Part shown: positions 48,116-56,507 of the stretch, one piece after another
Layout: every line of letters starts with the position of its first letter
Numbering within the stretch: position 1 is the first letter of the stretch
From: Alphaproteobacteria bacterium
GTDB lineage: Bacteria > Pseudomonadota > Alphaproteobacteria > Rickettsiales > SXRF01
Length of the DNA: 64,000 nt
NCBI GenBank assembly: GCA_025360605.1
Contig: JANYBV010000038.1
Span: 138,449-202,448 of the forward strand
Reading direction: 5' to 3'
Position numbers and translations under genes: made by a program
Notes under the pieces: model-generated
Told to the model about the DNA's origin: nothing
What the model saw: the letters and a program-made list of their open reading frames with translations, nothing else
The model's database searches: none

Positions 48116-48917
48116 CCGCCTTCCAGCCTGTCATAGTCACCAGTTCGCAGGTGGCATTCACACGCCCGTCGCTGTGGGCAAAGTGCGTTTGGTAATACTC
48201 CATCGCCTCATACAGCACCGAGCGCCGCATCCCCCCCTTCTGGCGGTTGAGCAGCGCGTTCGTTTCGCCACTGCCACGCAAATCATCCAGCAATTTCATC
48301 GGGTTTTCATAATGGATATTTAGAATTTCACTGTCGGTCACCGGCATGGTAAATCCGGCACGTTGCAACAGGCTTCCCGCTTCCCGCGCATCAATAAACG
48401 GTGAGATATGCGGCGACATGCCACCTTTAATGGTCAGCTCGGCCTGCTCGAAAGACGTCCGCAATTCTTTTAAGCTTTCGCCGCCCAACACCATCATCAC
48501 AAACAGCCCTCCGGCTTTCAGGACACGGTTTATCTGGATCAAACTTCCCGCTAAGTCATTGATCCACTGCAGTGAAAATACGCTAAGCACCAGATCGAAG
48601 CTACCTTCCGCAAAGGGCAGCCATTCCTCGTCCGCGACCACGCGCATACCCCGCGCCTGCGTCACCATCGCCGCCGAAAGGTCGGCCTGCACCACATGCT
48701 CGATGCCGTTTAAGCCGCGCAGGTAAGAAGCCATAATTCCGTGATGCGCACCCAAATCCAGCACCATCGGAAAGTGCCGTTTAATGTCGGGCAGGCGCTC
48801 GGCCAGACGCTGGGCTCCCTCATGATAGAGAAAATCACTATGGCTGATCGTGCGTGCCGCGCGGTCGCGGTGGTGTCGCACCGCTTTGCGGTCAAAGATC
48901 ATGTAGGCAGCGGACAT
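48105..48917 (-). CDS. NDUFAF5-like SAM-dependent methyltransferase-fold protein
   Basis: This 270-residue protein has a class I Rossmann fold: VLDLGAHHGIMASYL (motif I), ADLSAAMVTQAR, and LPFAEGSFDLVLSVFSLQWINDL. The N-terminal FDRKAVRHHRDRAARTISHSDFLYHEGAQRLAERL and the neighbouring comF match the NDUFAF5 relatives of alphaproteobacteria. The mitochondrial protein hydroxylates an arginine of complex I. A BioC-type methyltransferase is the alternative. Met7 (48899) is also a possible start. The end overlaps comEC by 11 bases. Confidence 0.8.
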   Translation of the reverse strand: MSAAYMIFDRKAVRHHRDRAARTISHSDFLYHEGAQRLAERLPDIKRHFPMVLDLGAHHGIMASYLRGLNGIEHVVQADLSAAMVTQARGMRVVADEEWLPFAEGSFDLVLSVFSLQWINDLAGSLIQINRVLKAGGLFVMMVLGGESLKELRTSFEQAELTIKGGMSPHISPFIDAREAGSLLQRAGFTMPVTDSEILNIHYENPMKLLDDLRGSGETNALLNRQKGGMRRSVLYEAMEYYQTHFAHSDGRVNATCELVTMTGWKADAP

Positions 48918-48994
48918 GGATACGGATGCATTCGGGGTTAGAAATTTAGCTCACTATAGAGTATATTCGGCAAAACTCTAATAGCTAGTAACGG

Positions 48995-49705
48995 ATGCCG
49001 CGCGCGTTAATCAACCTCCTCTTCCCACCGCACTGCCTTGTGTGCAATAACGCGGTCACAGAGCATGGCACGTTATGCCATACCTGCTGGCAGGGGGTGC
49101 GTTTTATTACCGATCCCTATTGCGCCTGCTGCGGCCAACCCTTTGATTTCGCGCTTGGGAAAGACGCGCTATGCGGCAATTGCCTGCGTGAGCTGCCACC
49201 CTTCACCCGCGCCCGCGCCGTCTTCCGCTATGACGACAAAAGCCGCGCGCTGGTCACGAAACTCAAATACGCCGATCAACTGCACCTATCAGCCGTTTAT
49301 GGCCAGTGGCTAACCAGTTTCGGACGTGAGCTGATCGAAGCCAGCGATGCCATGGTGCCCGTCCCGCTGCATTACTGGCGCTTTATTGGCAGGCGCTATA
49401 ACCAGTCGGCCTTGCTCGCCTACAGCATCAAGCAACGTTGCGGCCTTAGTGTGCTGCCAGATGCGCTCAAACGCACCCGCGCCACCAAGCCGCAACCCGG
49501 ACTGACGCGCAAGCAACGCAAAACCAACGTCAAAAATGCCTTCGCCGTATCGGCGCATGCGCTGCCACTGATAAAAAACAAAACCGTGCTGCTGATTGAC
49601 GATGTGATGACGACTTCGGCCACCATTGGCGAATGCGCCAAAACCCTGCTAAGCGCCGGAGCCAGCCACGTCAACGTGCTGACACTGGCACGAAAGGCAG
49701 GGTAA
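48995..49705 (+). CDS. comF: ComF family phosphoribosyltransferase-like protein
   Basis: The 236-residue protein has an N-terminal Cys cluster (CLVCNNAVTEHGTLCHTCW ... CACCGQPFDF ... CGNC) and a C-terminal phosphoribosyltransferase fold with the PRPP loop VLLIDDVMTTSATIGECAKTL. ComF is needed for DNA uptake in competent species, but the family is also common in non-competent ones. The gene is intact and divergent from the NDUFAF5-like gene. Confidence 0.92.
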   Translation: MPRALINLLFPPHCLVCNNAVTEHGTLCHTCWQGVRFITDPYCACCGQPFDFALGKDALCGNCLRELPPFTRARAVFRYDDKSRALVTKLKYADQLHLSAVYGQWLTSFGRELIEASDAMVPVPLHYWRFIGRRYNQSALLAYSIKQRCGLSVLPDALKRTRATKPQPGLTRKQRKTNVKNAFAVSAHALPLIKNKTVLLIDDVMTTSATIGECAKTLLSAGASHVNVLTLARKAG

Positions 49706-49708
49706 TTT

Positions 49709-50785
49709 ATGCACGTTGCATCACATCTTATCACTGACCAGAAGCAACTCAAACCGCTGGAAGGCTATCGTGGCATCGCGGCACTGTGCGTTGTTATTTA
49801 TCACAGCTGCGCCATGTTCACCAACTGCAACAACGTCAGCAGGGGTTACCTGAGCGTGGATTTATTTTTTATATTGTCGGGGTTTATTATCGCGCGGCAC
49901 TACGAAGCGGCCATCCGCGACCACAGCATTAGTTTTTGGCAATTTTCGCTACGGCGCATCGCCCGCATGTATCCAATTTACCTCGCGTGCTTCGTGTTTA
50001 TTGTCTTCGCCCACCTTATCTGCGTAAAGTTGTATCATAAACCCACGGTAATTCCGTGGAGCGACGACCATCTGGGGTGGAATTTTTTCTGGCAGCTAAT
50101 CTTGTTGCAGGCCATCGGCGGGCCACGAATGTCGTGGGTATCCTCGGCATGGTCGGCTTCGGTCGAGCTGGTGGTAAACGGCCTGTTTTTCCTGTTTCAC
50201 CGCTACCGCCTGCCATACCTGCTGGCGTTGTTCATCGTGTTGGAATCAGTGTATTTTCTTTATGCATCCGGCGATTTAAAAGTGCTGATTTTTACCCATA
50301 TGCTGTTCAGCAACCCAATCCTGCGCGGCATCGCCGGATTCGGGGTAGGTACGATTTTATTCCACTGGCATCACCGGCTTCCGCCATTACTAGTGGCGCA
50401 TTTACGCATCACCGAAGCGCTATTGGCGCTGACAGCGGCCATTGCCTGCTATTATCTCGGGCACGAGCCGGTGATTGATTATCTGTTGTTACTGGTATTT
50501 TTCCCTGCCCTGCTTTTACTCGGCCTGTACCGTCACAGCGCCTGCGGTTTTATCGGCTCGCTACCGGTCTTTACCGCACTGGGCACTATCAGCTACTCGC
50601 TCTACATGGTGCAGGAGCCGCTCACGTTCCTGATCAAAACCTTTGATATAGAACCGATATTGCAAAGCGGATGGCCCCACCCTGTCGGCGGGCTGGCCTA
50701 CCTTGTAGTCCTCATGATTATATCCACCCTAACCTACCGCCACATCGAAAAACCCTGCCGCAAGCTGCTGCGCGGGCGGGATTAA
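49709..50785 (+). CDS. acyltransferase 3 family membrane protein (OafA-like)
   Basis: This 358-residue integral membrane acyltransferase shows the family motifs LEGYRGIAALCVVIYHS (catalytic His/Arg region) and YLSVDLFFILSGFIIARHY, with about ten hydrophobic segments. Relatives add acetyl or other acyl groups to surface sugars such as O-antigen. It starts four bases after comF and overlaps the metH gene at the 3' end by four bases (converging). Confidence 0.88.
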   Translation: MHVASHLITDQKQLKPLEGYRGIAALCVVIYHSCAMFTNCNNVSRGYLSVDLFFILSGFIIARHYEAAIRDHSISFWQFSLRRIARMYPIYLACFVFIVFAHLICVKLYHKPTVIPWSDDHLGWNFFWQLILLQAIGGPRMSWVSSAWSASVELVVNGLFFLFHRYRLPYLLALFIVLESVYFLYASGDLKVLIFTHMLFSNPILRGIAGFGVGTILFHWHHRLPPLLVAHLRITEALLALTAAIACYYLGHEPVIDYLLLLVFFPALLLLGLYRHSACGFIGSLPVFTALGTISYSLYMVQEPLTFLIKTFDIEPILQSGWPHPVGGLAYLVVLMIISTLTYRHIEKPCRKLLRGRD

Positions 50786-52530
50786 ATATTGAAATATTTC
50801 GCCTGCGGATGATGTACGACAATCGCAGACGTTGACTGCTCGGGATGGAGCTGGAACTCTTCCGAAAGCTCAATGCCGATACGCTCTGCTCCCAGTAATT
50901 CCAGCAGCAACTTCTGGTCTTCGAGGCGTGGCACTGCCGGATAACCAAAGGAATATCGCGAGCCGCGATAGCCCTGCTTCAGCAGCTTTTTAACATCACG
51001 GTCATCTTCATGGCCGAAGCCCAGTTCGGAGCGGATGCGCTTGTGGATATATTCGGCCAAGCTTTCGGCAATTTCTACGCCAAAGCCGTGAAGGTACAAA
51101 TAATCCTGATAGCGGTTGTTCGCGAACCATTCGCGCGCGACATCGGCCACTTTTTGTCCGGCAGTCACCACCTGCATGGCAAGCACATCGCGCTCACCGG
51201 AATCGATCTCGCGGAAGAAATCGCTAACGCAGATGCCGCCTTCTTTATCCTGACGCGGGAGTGAAAAACGCCCTGTTTCTTTGGTGCCGGATTCATCGAA
51301 CAGCACAAGGTCGTTGCCTTCGGCGGCGCATTTAAAATAGCCGTACGCCGCTTTTGGCTGCAAAATATCCTCGCGTTCGCACTCATCGATCAGGCGTTTT
51401 AAAATCGGTTTGACGTCGGTTTCTACCCACTTCCAGTATTCATCAAGCGACTTGCCGGCTTTTTTAAATCCCCAGTGAAAGGTGAACAGCATCTGCTCGT
51501 TGAGGTAGGGGATGAGCGCCTTGAACGGCACGTTTTCGATAATGCGTGCGCCCCAGAACGGCGGGGCGGGAACACTCACCTGTTTTGCCAGTTCCGCGCG
51601 TTTGAGCTTGATGGCCTCGACTTCCATCGGGCGCAATTCCCTGCCGATCAGCTCGGCTCCCGCCACTTCGTTTTGCGACCAGCGCTGTTTGGCCTTGGCG
51701 TTGCTCGGGCGGTTGTGCTTGCGCTTTTTGATCTCGTCCAGATGGGTATCAAACTGACCATCGGCCAACTTGTTCATCAGATCCAGCCCGTCAAATGCAT
51801 CCTGCGCATAGGCCACGCGCCCCGAGCCATACGCCGCAACGCAATCTTCTTCCACATAGGCACGCGTGAGCGCCGCGCCGCCCAGTAACACGGGCAGCTT
51901 GAAACCAAGCTGCGTCAGCTCTTCCAGATTTTCGCGCATGACGACGGTGGATTTCACGAGCAATCCTGACAGGCCAATAGCATCGGGCTTGTTTTCGTTG
52001 ACGGCGGTAATGATGTTGGCAATCGGCTGCTTGATGCCAAGATTGATGACCTTGTAGCCATTGTTGGTGAGGATGATGTCGACGAGATTTTTGCCAATAT
52101 CATGCACGTCGCCTTTGACGGTCGCCAGCACAATAGTGCCTTTTTGCTGGCCTTCAATTTTTTCCATGAACTGCTCGAGATGCGCGACGGCCTTTTTCAT
52201 CGTTTCCGCCGATTGCAGCACGAACGGCAATTGCATCTTACCTGAACCAAACAATTCGCCGACCACCTTCATGCCTGCCAGCAGAATATCGTTGATGATG
52301 AACAGTGGGGCGTGAGTTTTACGCGCTTCATCCAGATCGCCCTCAAGGCCTTTTTTATCGCCATCAATGATGCGTTCCTTCAGCACATCCTCAATGGTGT
52401 CGGCACGCTTTTTCTTGGCCGATGCTTCGCCTTTGCGCCCTTCAAACAGCGCAATAAAATATTGCAGCGGATCATACGGATCGTCCGGCGTGCCTGCGGG
52501 TTTTTTAGGGATATACGGGGCATCATTCAT
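50782..52530 (-). CDS. metH: B12-dependent methionine synthase, C-terminal half (cobalamin and activation domains)
   Basis: This 582-residue protein holds the MetH cap and cobalamin domains (GTIVLATVKGDVHDIGKNLVDIILTNNGYKV with the lower-ligand His, about 132-160) and the SAM-binding activation domain (YRGSRYSFGYPAVPRLEDQK, about 525-545, ending in VVHHPQAKYFNI). The homocysteine and pterin-binding half is absent, and the upstream neighbour is a rhodanese, so the partner must be encoded elsewhere; split MetH is known in some alphaproteobacteria. It overlaps the rhodanese gene by four bases. Confidence 0.9.
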   Translation of the reverse strand: MNDAPYIPKKPAGTPDDPYDPLQYFIALFEGRKGEASAKKKRADTIEDVLKERIIDGDKKGLEGDLDEARKTHAPLFIINDILLAGMKVVGELFGSGKMQLPFVLQSAETMKKAVAHLEQFMEKIEGQQKGTIVLATVKGDVHDIGKNLVDIILTNNGYKVINLGIKQPIANIITAVNENKPDAIGLSGLLVKSTVVMRENLEELTQLGFKLPVLLGGAALTRAYVEEDCVAAYGSGRVAYAQDAFDGLDLMNKLADGQFDTHLDEIKKRKHNRPSNAKAKQRWSQNEVAGAELIGRELRPMEVEAIKLKRAELAKQVSVPAPPFWGARIIENVPFKALIPYLNEQMLFTFHWGFKKAGKSLDEYWKWVETDVKPILKRLIDECEREDILQPKAAYGYFKCAAEGNDLVLFDESGTKETGRFSLPRQDKEGGICVSDFFREIDSGERDVLAMQVVTAGQKVADVAREWFANNRYQDYLYLHGFGVEIAESLAEYIHKRIRSELGFGHEDDRDVKKLLKQGYRGSRYSFGYPAVPRLEDQKLLLELLGAERIGIELSEEFQLHPEQSTSAIVVHHPQAKYFNI

Positions 52531-52892
52531 ACAACAGGCAATCCTTTTTCCGTCCAGTCACGCCAGCCACCATCCATCGACAGCACGTTGGTATAACCCA
52601 TTTTTTGTAAACTTTCCGCCGCGAGCGCCGAACGGAATCCGCCGCCGCAATACAGAACCAGCTGCGTATCCTTCGCCGGAACGGCTTTTTCAATATCGCG
52701 CTCGATGATGCCACGCCCCATATGCACTGCGCCAACAATATGGCCTTTGGCCCATTCGGAATCCTCGCGCACATCAATCAGTGTAAAGGGTTTAGCGCTG
52801 TCGATCATGGCTTTCACCTGACCGGTATTCACCTCGCGGATATTGGGTTTCACCTGCTCTACCAGTTCTAAAAATGCCGATGCGTGTTTCAT
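52527..52892 (-). CDS. rhodanese-like domain protein
   Basis: The protein has 121 residues and a single rhodanese fold: FTLIDVREDSEWAKGHIVGAVHMG and the active-site loop YCGGGFRSALAAESLQKMGYTNVLSMDGG with the catalytic Cys. It may handle sulfane sulfur or persulfides. It is translationally coupled to the metH half and the nucleotidyltransferase-cupin gene (four-base overlaps on both sides), pointing to a sulfur amino acid connection. Confidence 0.88.
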   Translation of the reverse strand: MKHASAFLELVEQVKPNIREVNTGQVKAMIDSAKPFTLIDVREDSEWAKGHIVGAVHMGRGIIERDIEKAVPAKDTQLVLYCGGGFRSALAAESLQKMGYTNVLSMDGGWRDWTEKGLPVV

Positions 52893-53626
52893 GATACCCT
52901 CACCTTGTGTTTAATTCTGATAATATCGTCTTCTTCCAGATACTCGCCGGATTGGATTTCGATCACCACCAGCGGTTCATCGCCGTCATTGGTCAGCTGA
53001 TGCACCACCTCCTGTCCCACGATCACCGGCGGGCCGCCTTCTGCGACCTCAAATACCTCGTCTCCCAGCTGCACCAGCGCGTGCGGGCCTGCCATATACC
53101 AGTATTCACTGCGGTGATTATGGTATTGCAGCGAGATCGATTGGCCGGGGTCAAGCAGCACTTTTTTGATTTTGTAGCCCTTGCCCTCATCTAGCACCTT
53201 GTAGCTGCCCCACAGGCGCGGAACCCAGTTGCGGGCCGCAATCTCCGAAGAGCTTTCGACCTTGCCGCCACCCATGCTCCACAGCATTTCAATGCCCAGC
53301 TCGTCACATAGTCTGGATTCGGGCGTGTTGACCGACGTGCGGTCGCCGCCATTGGCAAAATAGCGCGGCTTAAGACGTGAAAGCGCCTCGCATACCGAAC
53401 CGTCGCGGTCGTCCACCGTCGATACGTCATCGACATAACGCAAATCACCGATGATAGCAGCACGCTGTTCCCACGGTAAAAATACAAAACCTTTTTTGCG
53501 AAACAACCAGTCGTCCGAGTTCAGGATCACCGTTAACGTTCCGTGTTCACTGGCCTGCCGGAACATGGCGAGATGTCCGAAATGCAGCGGATCAAATCCT
53601 CCGGACACGCAAATGGTATGGTTCAT
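52889..53626 (-). CDS. nucleotidyltransferase fused to a ManC-type cupin
   Basis: The N-terminal domain (about 1-130) is an HIGH-type nucleotidyltransferase, CVSGGFDPLHFGHLAMFRQA, of the RfaE/TagD class. The C-terminal domain (about 140-245) is a cupin of the type II phosphomannose-isomerase kind: WGSYKVLDEGKGYKIKKVLLDPGQSISLQYHNHRSEYWYMAGPHALV. Fusion of a cytidylyl- or adenylyltransferase with this sugar-type cupin is uncommon. The substrate is unknown; a sugar or polyol phosphate is a fair guess. First gene of a three-gene operon with rhodanese and metH. Confidence 0.8.
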   Translation of the reverse strand: MNHTICVSGGFDPLHFGHLAMFRQASEHGTLTVILNSDDWLFRKKGFVFLPWEQRAAIIGDLRYVDDVSTVDDRDGSVCEALSRLKPRYFANGGDRTSVNTPESRLCDELGIEMLWSMGGGKVESSSEIAARNWVPRLWGSYKVLDEGKGYKIKKVLLDPGQSISLQYHNHRSEYWYMAGPHALVQLGDEVFEVAEGGPPVIVGQEVVHQLTNDGDEPLVVIEIQSGEYLEEDDIIRIKHKVRVS

Positions 53627-53703
53627 GGGTTGTTACAATGGTTAAAAAACACTTCAAGGAAGTCAGGGTATAATCTATTTACGCAGGCTTGCCAATAGGC
53701 TGG

Positions 53704-54111
53704 CTATAATTGGTGCTTCAGTCGTTCGATCAGTTCGGCATCGGCTTCAATCATCGGCAGTTCGTGCATATGCTGCGGACGTTTCCACGCAATGGCAGTG
53801 TGTTCCTTGGGATGCGGGGTTCCCTGCCATGTCCGGCAGACATAGACCGGCATCAGCAGGTGAAACCCGAATTCCTGACTATAATCATGGGATAAAAACC
53901 AGAACGGCTCCATGTCGGCGGGTACCACGTCAATACCGAGTTCTTCTTGTAATTCCCGCGCCAGCGCCGCTTCCGGCGTTTCGCCGCTTTCGACCTTGCC
54001 CCCCGGAAATTCCCATTTTCCCGCCAGCCGCTTGCCTTCTGGCCGTTGCGCCAGTAGCACTTCGTTATCGGGATTGACGAGAGCCGCCGCCACCACTAGT
54101 AAAATGGTCAT
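53704..54111 (-). CDS. mutT: 8-oxo-dGTP diphosphatase MutT (Nudix)
   Basis: MutT removes oxidised dGTP from the nucleotide pool. The 135-residue protein has the full Nudix box GGKVESGETPEAALARELQEELGI preceded by GKWEFP. Its start overlaps the argJ stop by four bases, an order widely seen in alphaproteobacteria near secA. Confidence 0.93.
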   Translation of the reverse strand: MTILLVVAAALVNPDNEVLLAQRPEGKRLAGKWEFPGGKVESGETPEAALARELQEELGIDVVPADMEPFWFLSHDYSQEFGFHLLMPVYVCRTWQGTPHPKEHTAIAWKRPQHMHELPMIEADAELIERLKHQL

Positions 54112-55322
54112 GAGCGGTAGGAACCGTTGATGTCGATGTAGCGATGCGTCAGGTCGCAGGTATAGACCACCGATGCGCCCGTACCGATACCAACATCCAC
54201 CGCTATCTGAATATCGCGGCCCTTCATGTGGGATTCAATCTGCGCTTCACGGTAGTCAGGGTCCGCCTCGCCGTTGCGGGCAATCACCACACCACCAATC
54301 GTAATTTTGAGCCTGTCGCGGTCGGCCTGCTCACCCGCCTTGCCTACCGCCATGACGATGCGCCCCCAGTTGGCATCCCCCGCCGCAAGGGCGGTTTTCA
54401 CCAGCGGCGAATTGGCAATACTCATGCCGATCGTGCGGGCGGCTTTGGCCGATGCCGCACCGGTAACGTTAATGGTCACCAGTTTTTCGGCTCCCTCACC
54501 GTCTTTGACCACATGCAAAGCCAGCTCGTGCAGCACGTCCTGCAAGGCCTTTTTGAAACCCGCCTCAGGCGAGGATATCAATGGGTTAGCTGCTTTGCCG
54601 GTGGCAAAAAGCATGAGCGTATCACTGGTCGATGTGTCACCATCCACGGTCACGGCGTTAAAGGTTGGCCGCACCGTTTCATCCAGCATGGCTTGCAGGG
54701 CTTTCGCCTCAATCGCCGCATCGGTGAACACAAAGGCAAGCATGGTCGCCATGTCGGGGGCGATCATGCCCGAGCCTTTGGCGATGCCATTGATAGTGAT
54801 GGTTCTTCCGCCAAGGCTTAGTGTGCGGGTCGCCATTTTGGGGTAAGTGTCGGTAGTCATGATCGCACGTGCCGCGTCCTGCCACGATGCCGCCGACAAG
54901 CGGGAGGTCAGGTCATGCAGGGCGGCGGTGATTTTATCGTCGGGCAAGCGTTCGCCGATTACTCCTGTAGAAGCGGTAAATACCTCGGACGGCGCACACC
55001 CGATTTCTTTGGCACATGTTGCCATGATGCGCTCGACCGAAGCAACACCGACACTGCCGGTAAAGGCGTTGGAATTACCGGAGTTCACCACCACTGCGCG
55101 TGCCTTGCCGCCTTTTAACGCCTCGCGGCATGCCAATACAGGCGCCGAAGCAGTCAGTGATTGGGTAAATACGCCTGCGACCTGCGTGCCTTCGCACAAT
55201 TCCACCAACAGCAGGTCGGTACGGTTTTTATAGCGTATACCGCACTCCCCCGTTGCAAGCCTGACACCAGCAACAGGCATAAGTTCCGGATAGGAATCAG
55301 GGGCTAAAGGGGAAATGGTCAT
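54108..55322 (-). CDS. argJ: glutamate N-acetyltransferase / amino-acid acetyltransferase
   Basis: ArgJ transfers the acetyl group in arginine synthesis and cuts itself into two chains. The 404-residue protein shows the self-cleavage site KGSGMIAPDMATMLAFVFTDA with the nucleophilic Thr, and the VNSGNSNAFTG region. It lies between the terminator of the parvulin gene and mutT. Confidence 0.95.
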   Translation of the reverse strand: MTISPLAPDSYPELMPVAGVRLATGECGIRYKNRTDLLLVELCEGTQVAGVFTQSLTASAPVLACREALKGGKARAVVVNSGNSNAFTGSVGVASVERIMATCAKEIGCAPSEVFTASTGVIGERLPDDKITAALHDLTSRLSAASWQDAARAIMTTDTYPKMATRTLSLGGRTITINGIAKGSGMIAPDMATMLAFVFTDAAIEAKALQAMLDETVRPTFNAVTVDGDTSTSDTLMLFATGKAANPLISSPEAGFKKALQDVLHELALHVVKDGEGAEKLVTINVTGAASAKAARTIGMSIANSPLVKTALAAGDANWGRIVMAVGKAGEQADRDRLKITIGGVVIARNGEADPDYREAQIESHMKGRDIQIAVDVGIGTGASVVYTCDLTHRYIDINGSYRS

Positions 55323-55332
55323 AGTAAAAACA

Positions 55333-55364
55333 AATAGAGCAAGGGTGTTACCCCTTGCTCTATT
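55333..55364 (-). terminator. strong Rho-independent terminator after the parvulin gene
   Basis: A perfect 13-bp stem (55333-55345 with 55352-55364, core AGAGCAAGGG / CCCTTGCTCT) has a six-base loop and is followed on the minus strand by TTGTTTTTAC. It ends the parvulin transcript just before the argJ start at 55322. Confidence 0.88.
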
Positions 55365-55375
55365 CCAATCACGTA

Positions 55376-56350
55376 TTAATTAGCGTCTGATTTTTTGTCT
55401 TTGGCTTTATCAGCGCCTTTTCCAGCCGCTGGCGACAGCGAGGTGGAGAATGGCTTTTCTTTACCATCGGCAGCAAAGTATTTGATGTCCGCTTTTTTCA
55501 GCAGGCTTTCGATGTATTTTTGCACCGATTTGTTAGCCAATTCGCCCTTGAGGATTTCTTTCATATCGTCAAAGCTGGCGATCTGGAGTGGGCGGCGGTC
55601 TTCGACCTGAATGATGTGCCAGCCGAATTCTGATTTCACTGGTTCGGACGATTCGCCTTTTTTCAGCTTGAAAGCGGCTTCAGCAAATTCAGGAACCATC
55701 TTTTCCTTGGTAAACCAGCCGAGTTCGCCACCATTCGCACCTGACCCCTTGTCGGAAGATTTTTCTTTGGCAAGCTTTTCAAAATCACCGCCTTTTTTCA
55801 GCTGTTCAGCCAGTTTTTTAGCTTCTTCTTCCGTTGGCACCAGAATGTGACGGGCCTTAACTTCTTCCTGACCTTTAGCAGCCGCTACTTTTTCAGCATA
55901 GGCAGCTTTCATATCTTCATCGCTGATCAGGTTTTTTGCTTTATTTTCCATAAAGTTTTTCATAACCACCTGTTTGCTGACCAGAGCGATCTGTTTTTTT
56001 ACTTCTTCGTTCTTGTCATAACCGCTTTTGATGGCTTCATTATAGATCAGGCGCTCGGACACCAGACCACGCAACACGTTTTGGCGGATATTTTCATCGA
56101 AGCTATTGAAATCAGGCGCGGAACCACCCGGAAACAGGTTTTTCCAGCTCTCCATGACTTCGCTGTTTTTCAGCTCTTCGCCACCGATTTTAATGATGGT
56201 ATAGTCTTTTTGTGGTTCAGCAGGCTTTTCAGCTACTGCTTTATCGGTTGTGGTTTCTGCTTTTTCTTCTGCTGCCAGAACGTTGCCGGAAGCGGTGATC
56301 GCGAAGGTAGCGCAGGCAGTAAGCAGCAATGCGCGGAAAGACTGTTTCAT
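55376..56350 (-). CDS. periplasmic parvulin-type peptidyl-prolyl isomerase
   Basis: The protein has 324 residues, with a signal peptide (MKQSFRALLLTACATFAITASGNVLA), an N-terminal SurA-like helical domain, and a parvulin domain at about 160-265 (VKARHILVPTEEEAKKLAEQLKKGGDFEKLAKEKSSDKGSG ... GELGWFTKEKMVPEFAEAAF ... FGWHIIQVEDRR). It is rich in Lys/Glu and ends in a Lys/Asp/Ala tail. It assists folding of exported proteins and lies divergent from secA, as in other alphaproteobacteria. Confidence 0.92.
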   Translation of the reverse strand: MKQSFRALLLTACATFAITASGNVLAAEEKAETTTDKAVAEKPAEPQKDYTIIKIGGEELKNSEVMESWKNLFPGGSAPDFNSFDENIRQNVLRGLVSERLIYNEAIKSGYDKNEEVKKQIALVSKQVVMKNFMENKAKNLISDEDMKAAYAEKVAAAKGQEEVKARHILVPTEEEAKKLAEQLKKGGDFEKLAKEKSSDKGSGANGGELGWFTKEKMVPEFAEAAFKLKKGESSEPVKSEFGWHIIQVEDRRPLQIASFDDMKEILKGELANKSVQKYIESLLKKADIKYFAADGKEKPFSTSLSPAAGKGADKAKDKKSDAN

Positions 56351-56507
56351 GGTGTTAATCCTTGTTTTAGTGATGATGAATGGACCGTTTAGGATGGGGC
56401 TTTATGGCATAATGCCGGCATCTTGGCAAGTAGTGAGCGTTGACTTGGCCGAAATAAAGGCCTATCTCTCTTCACCTGCTAAAAAATAATTGGGTTAAAA
56501 TTTTACG

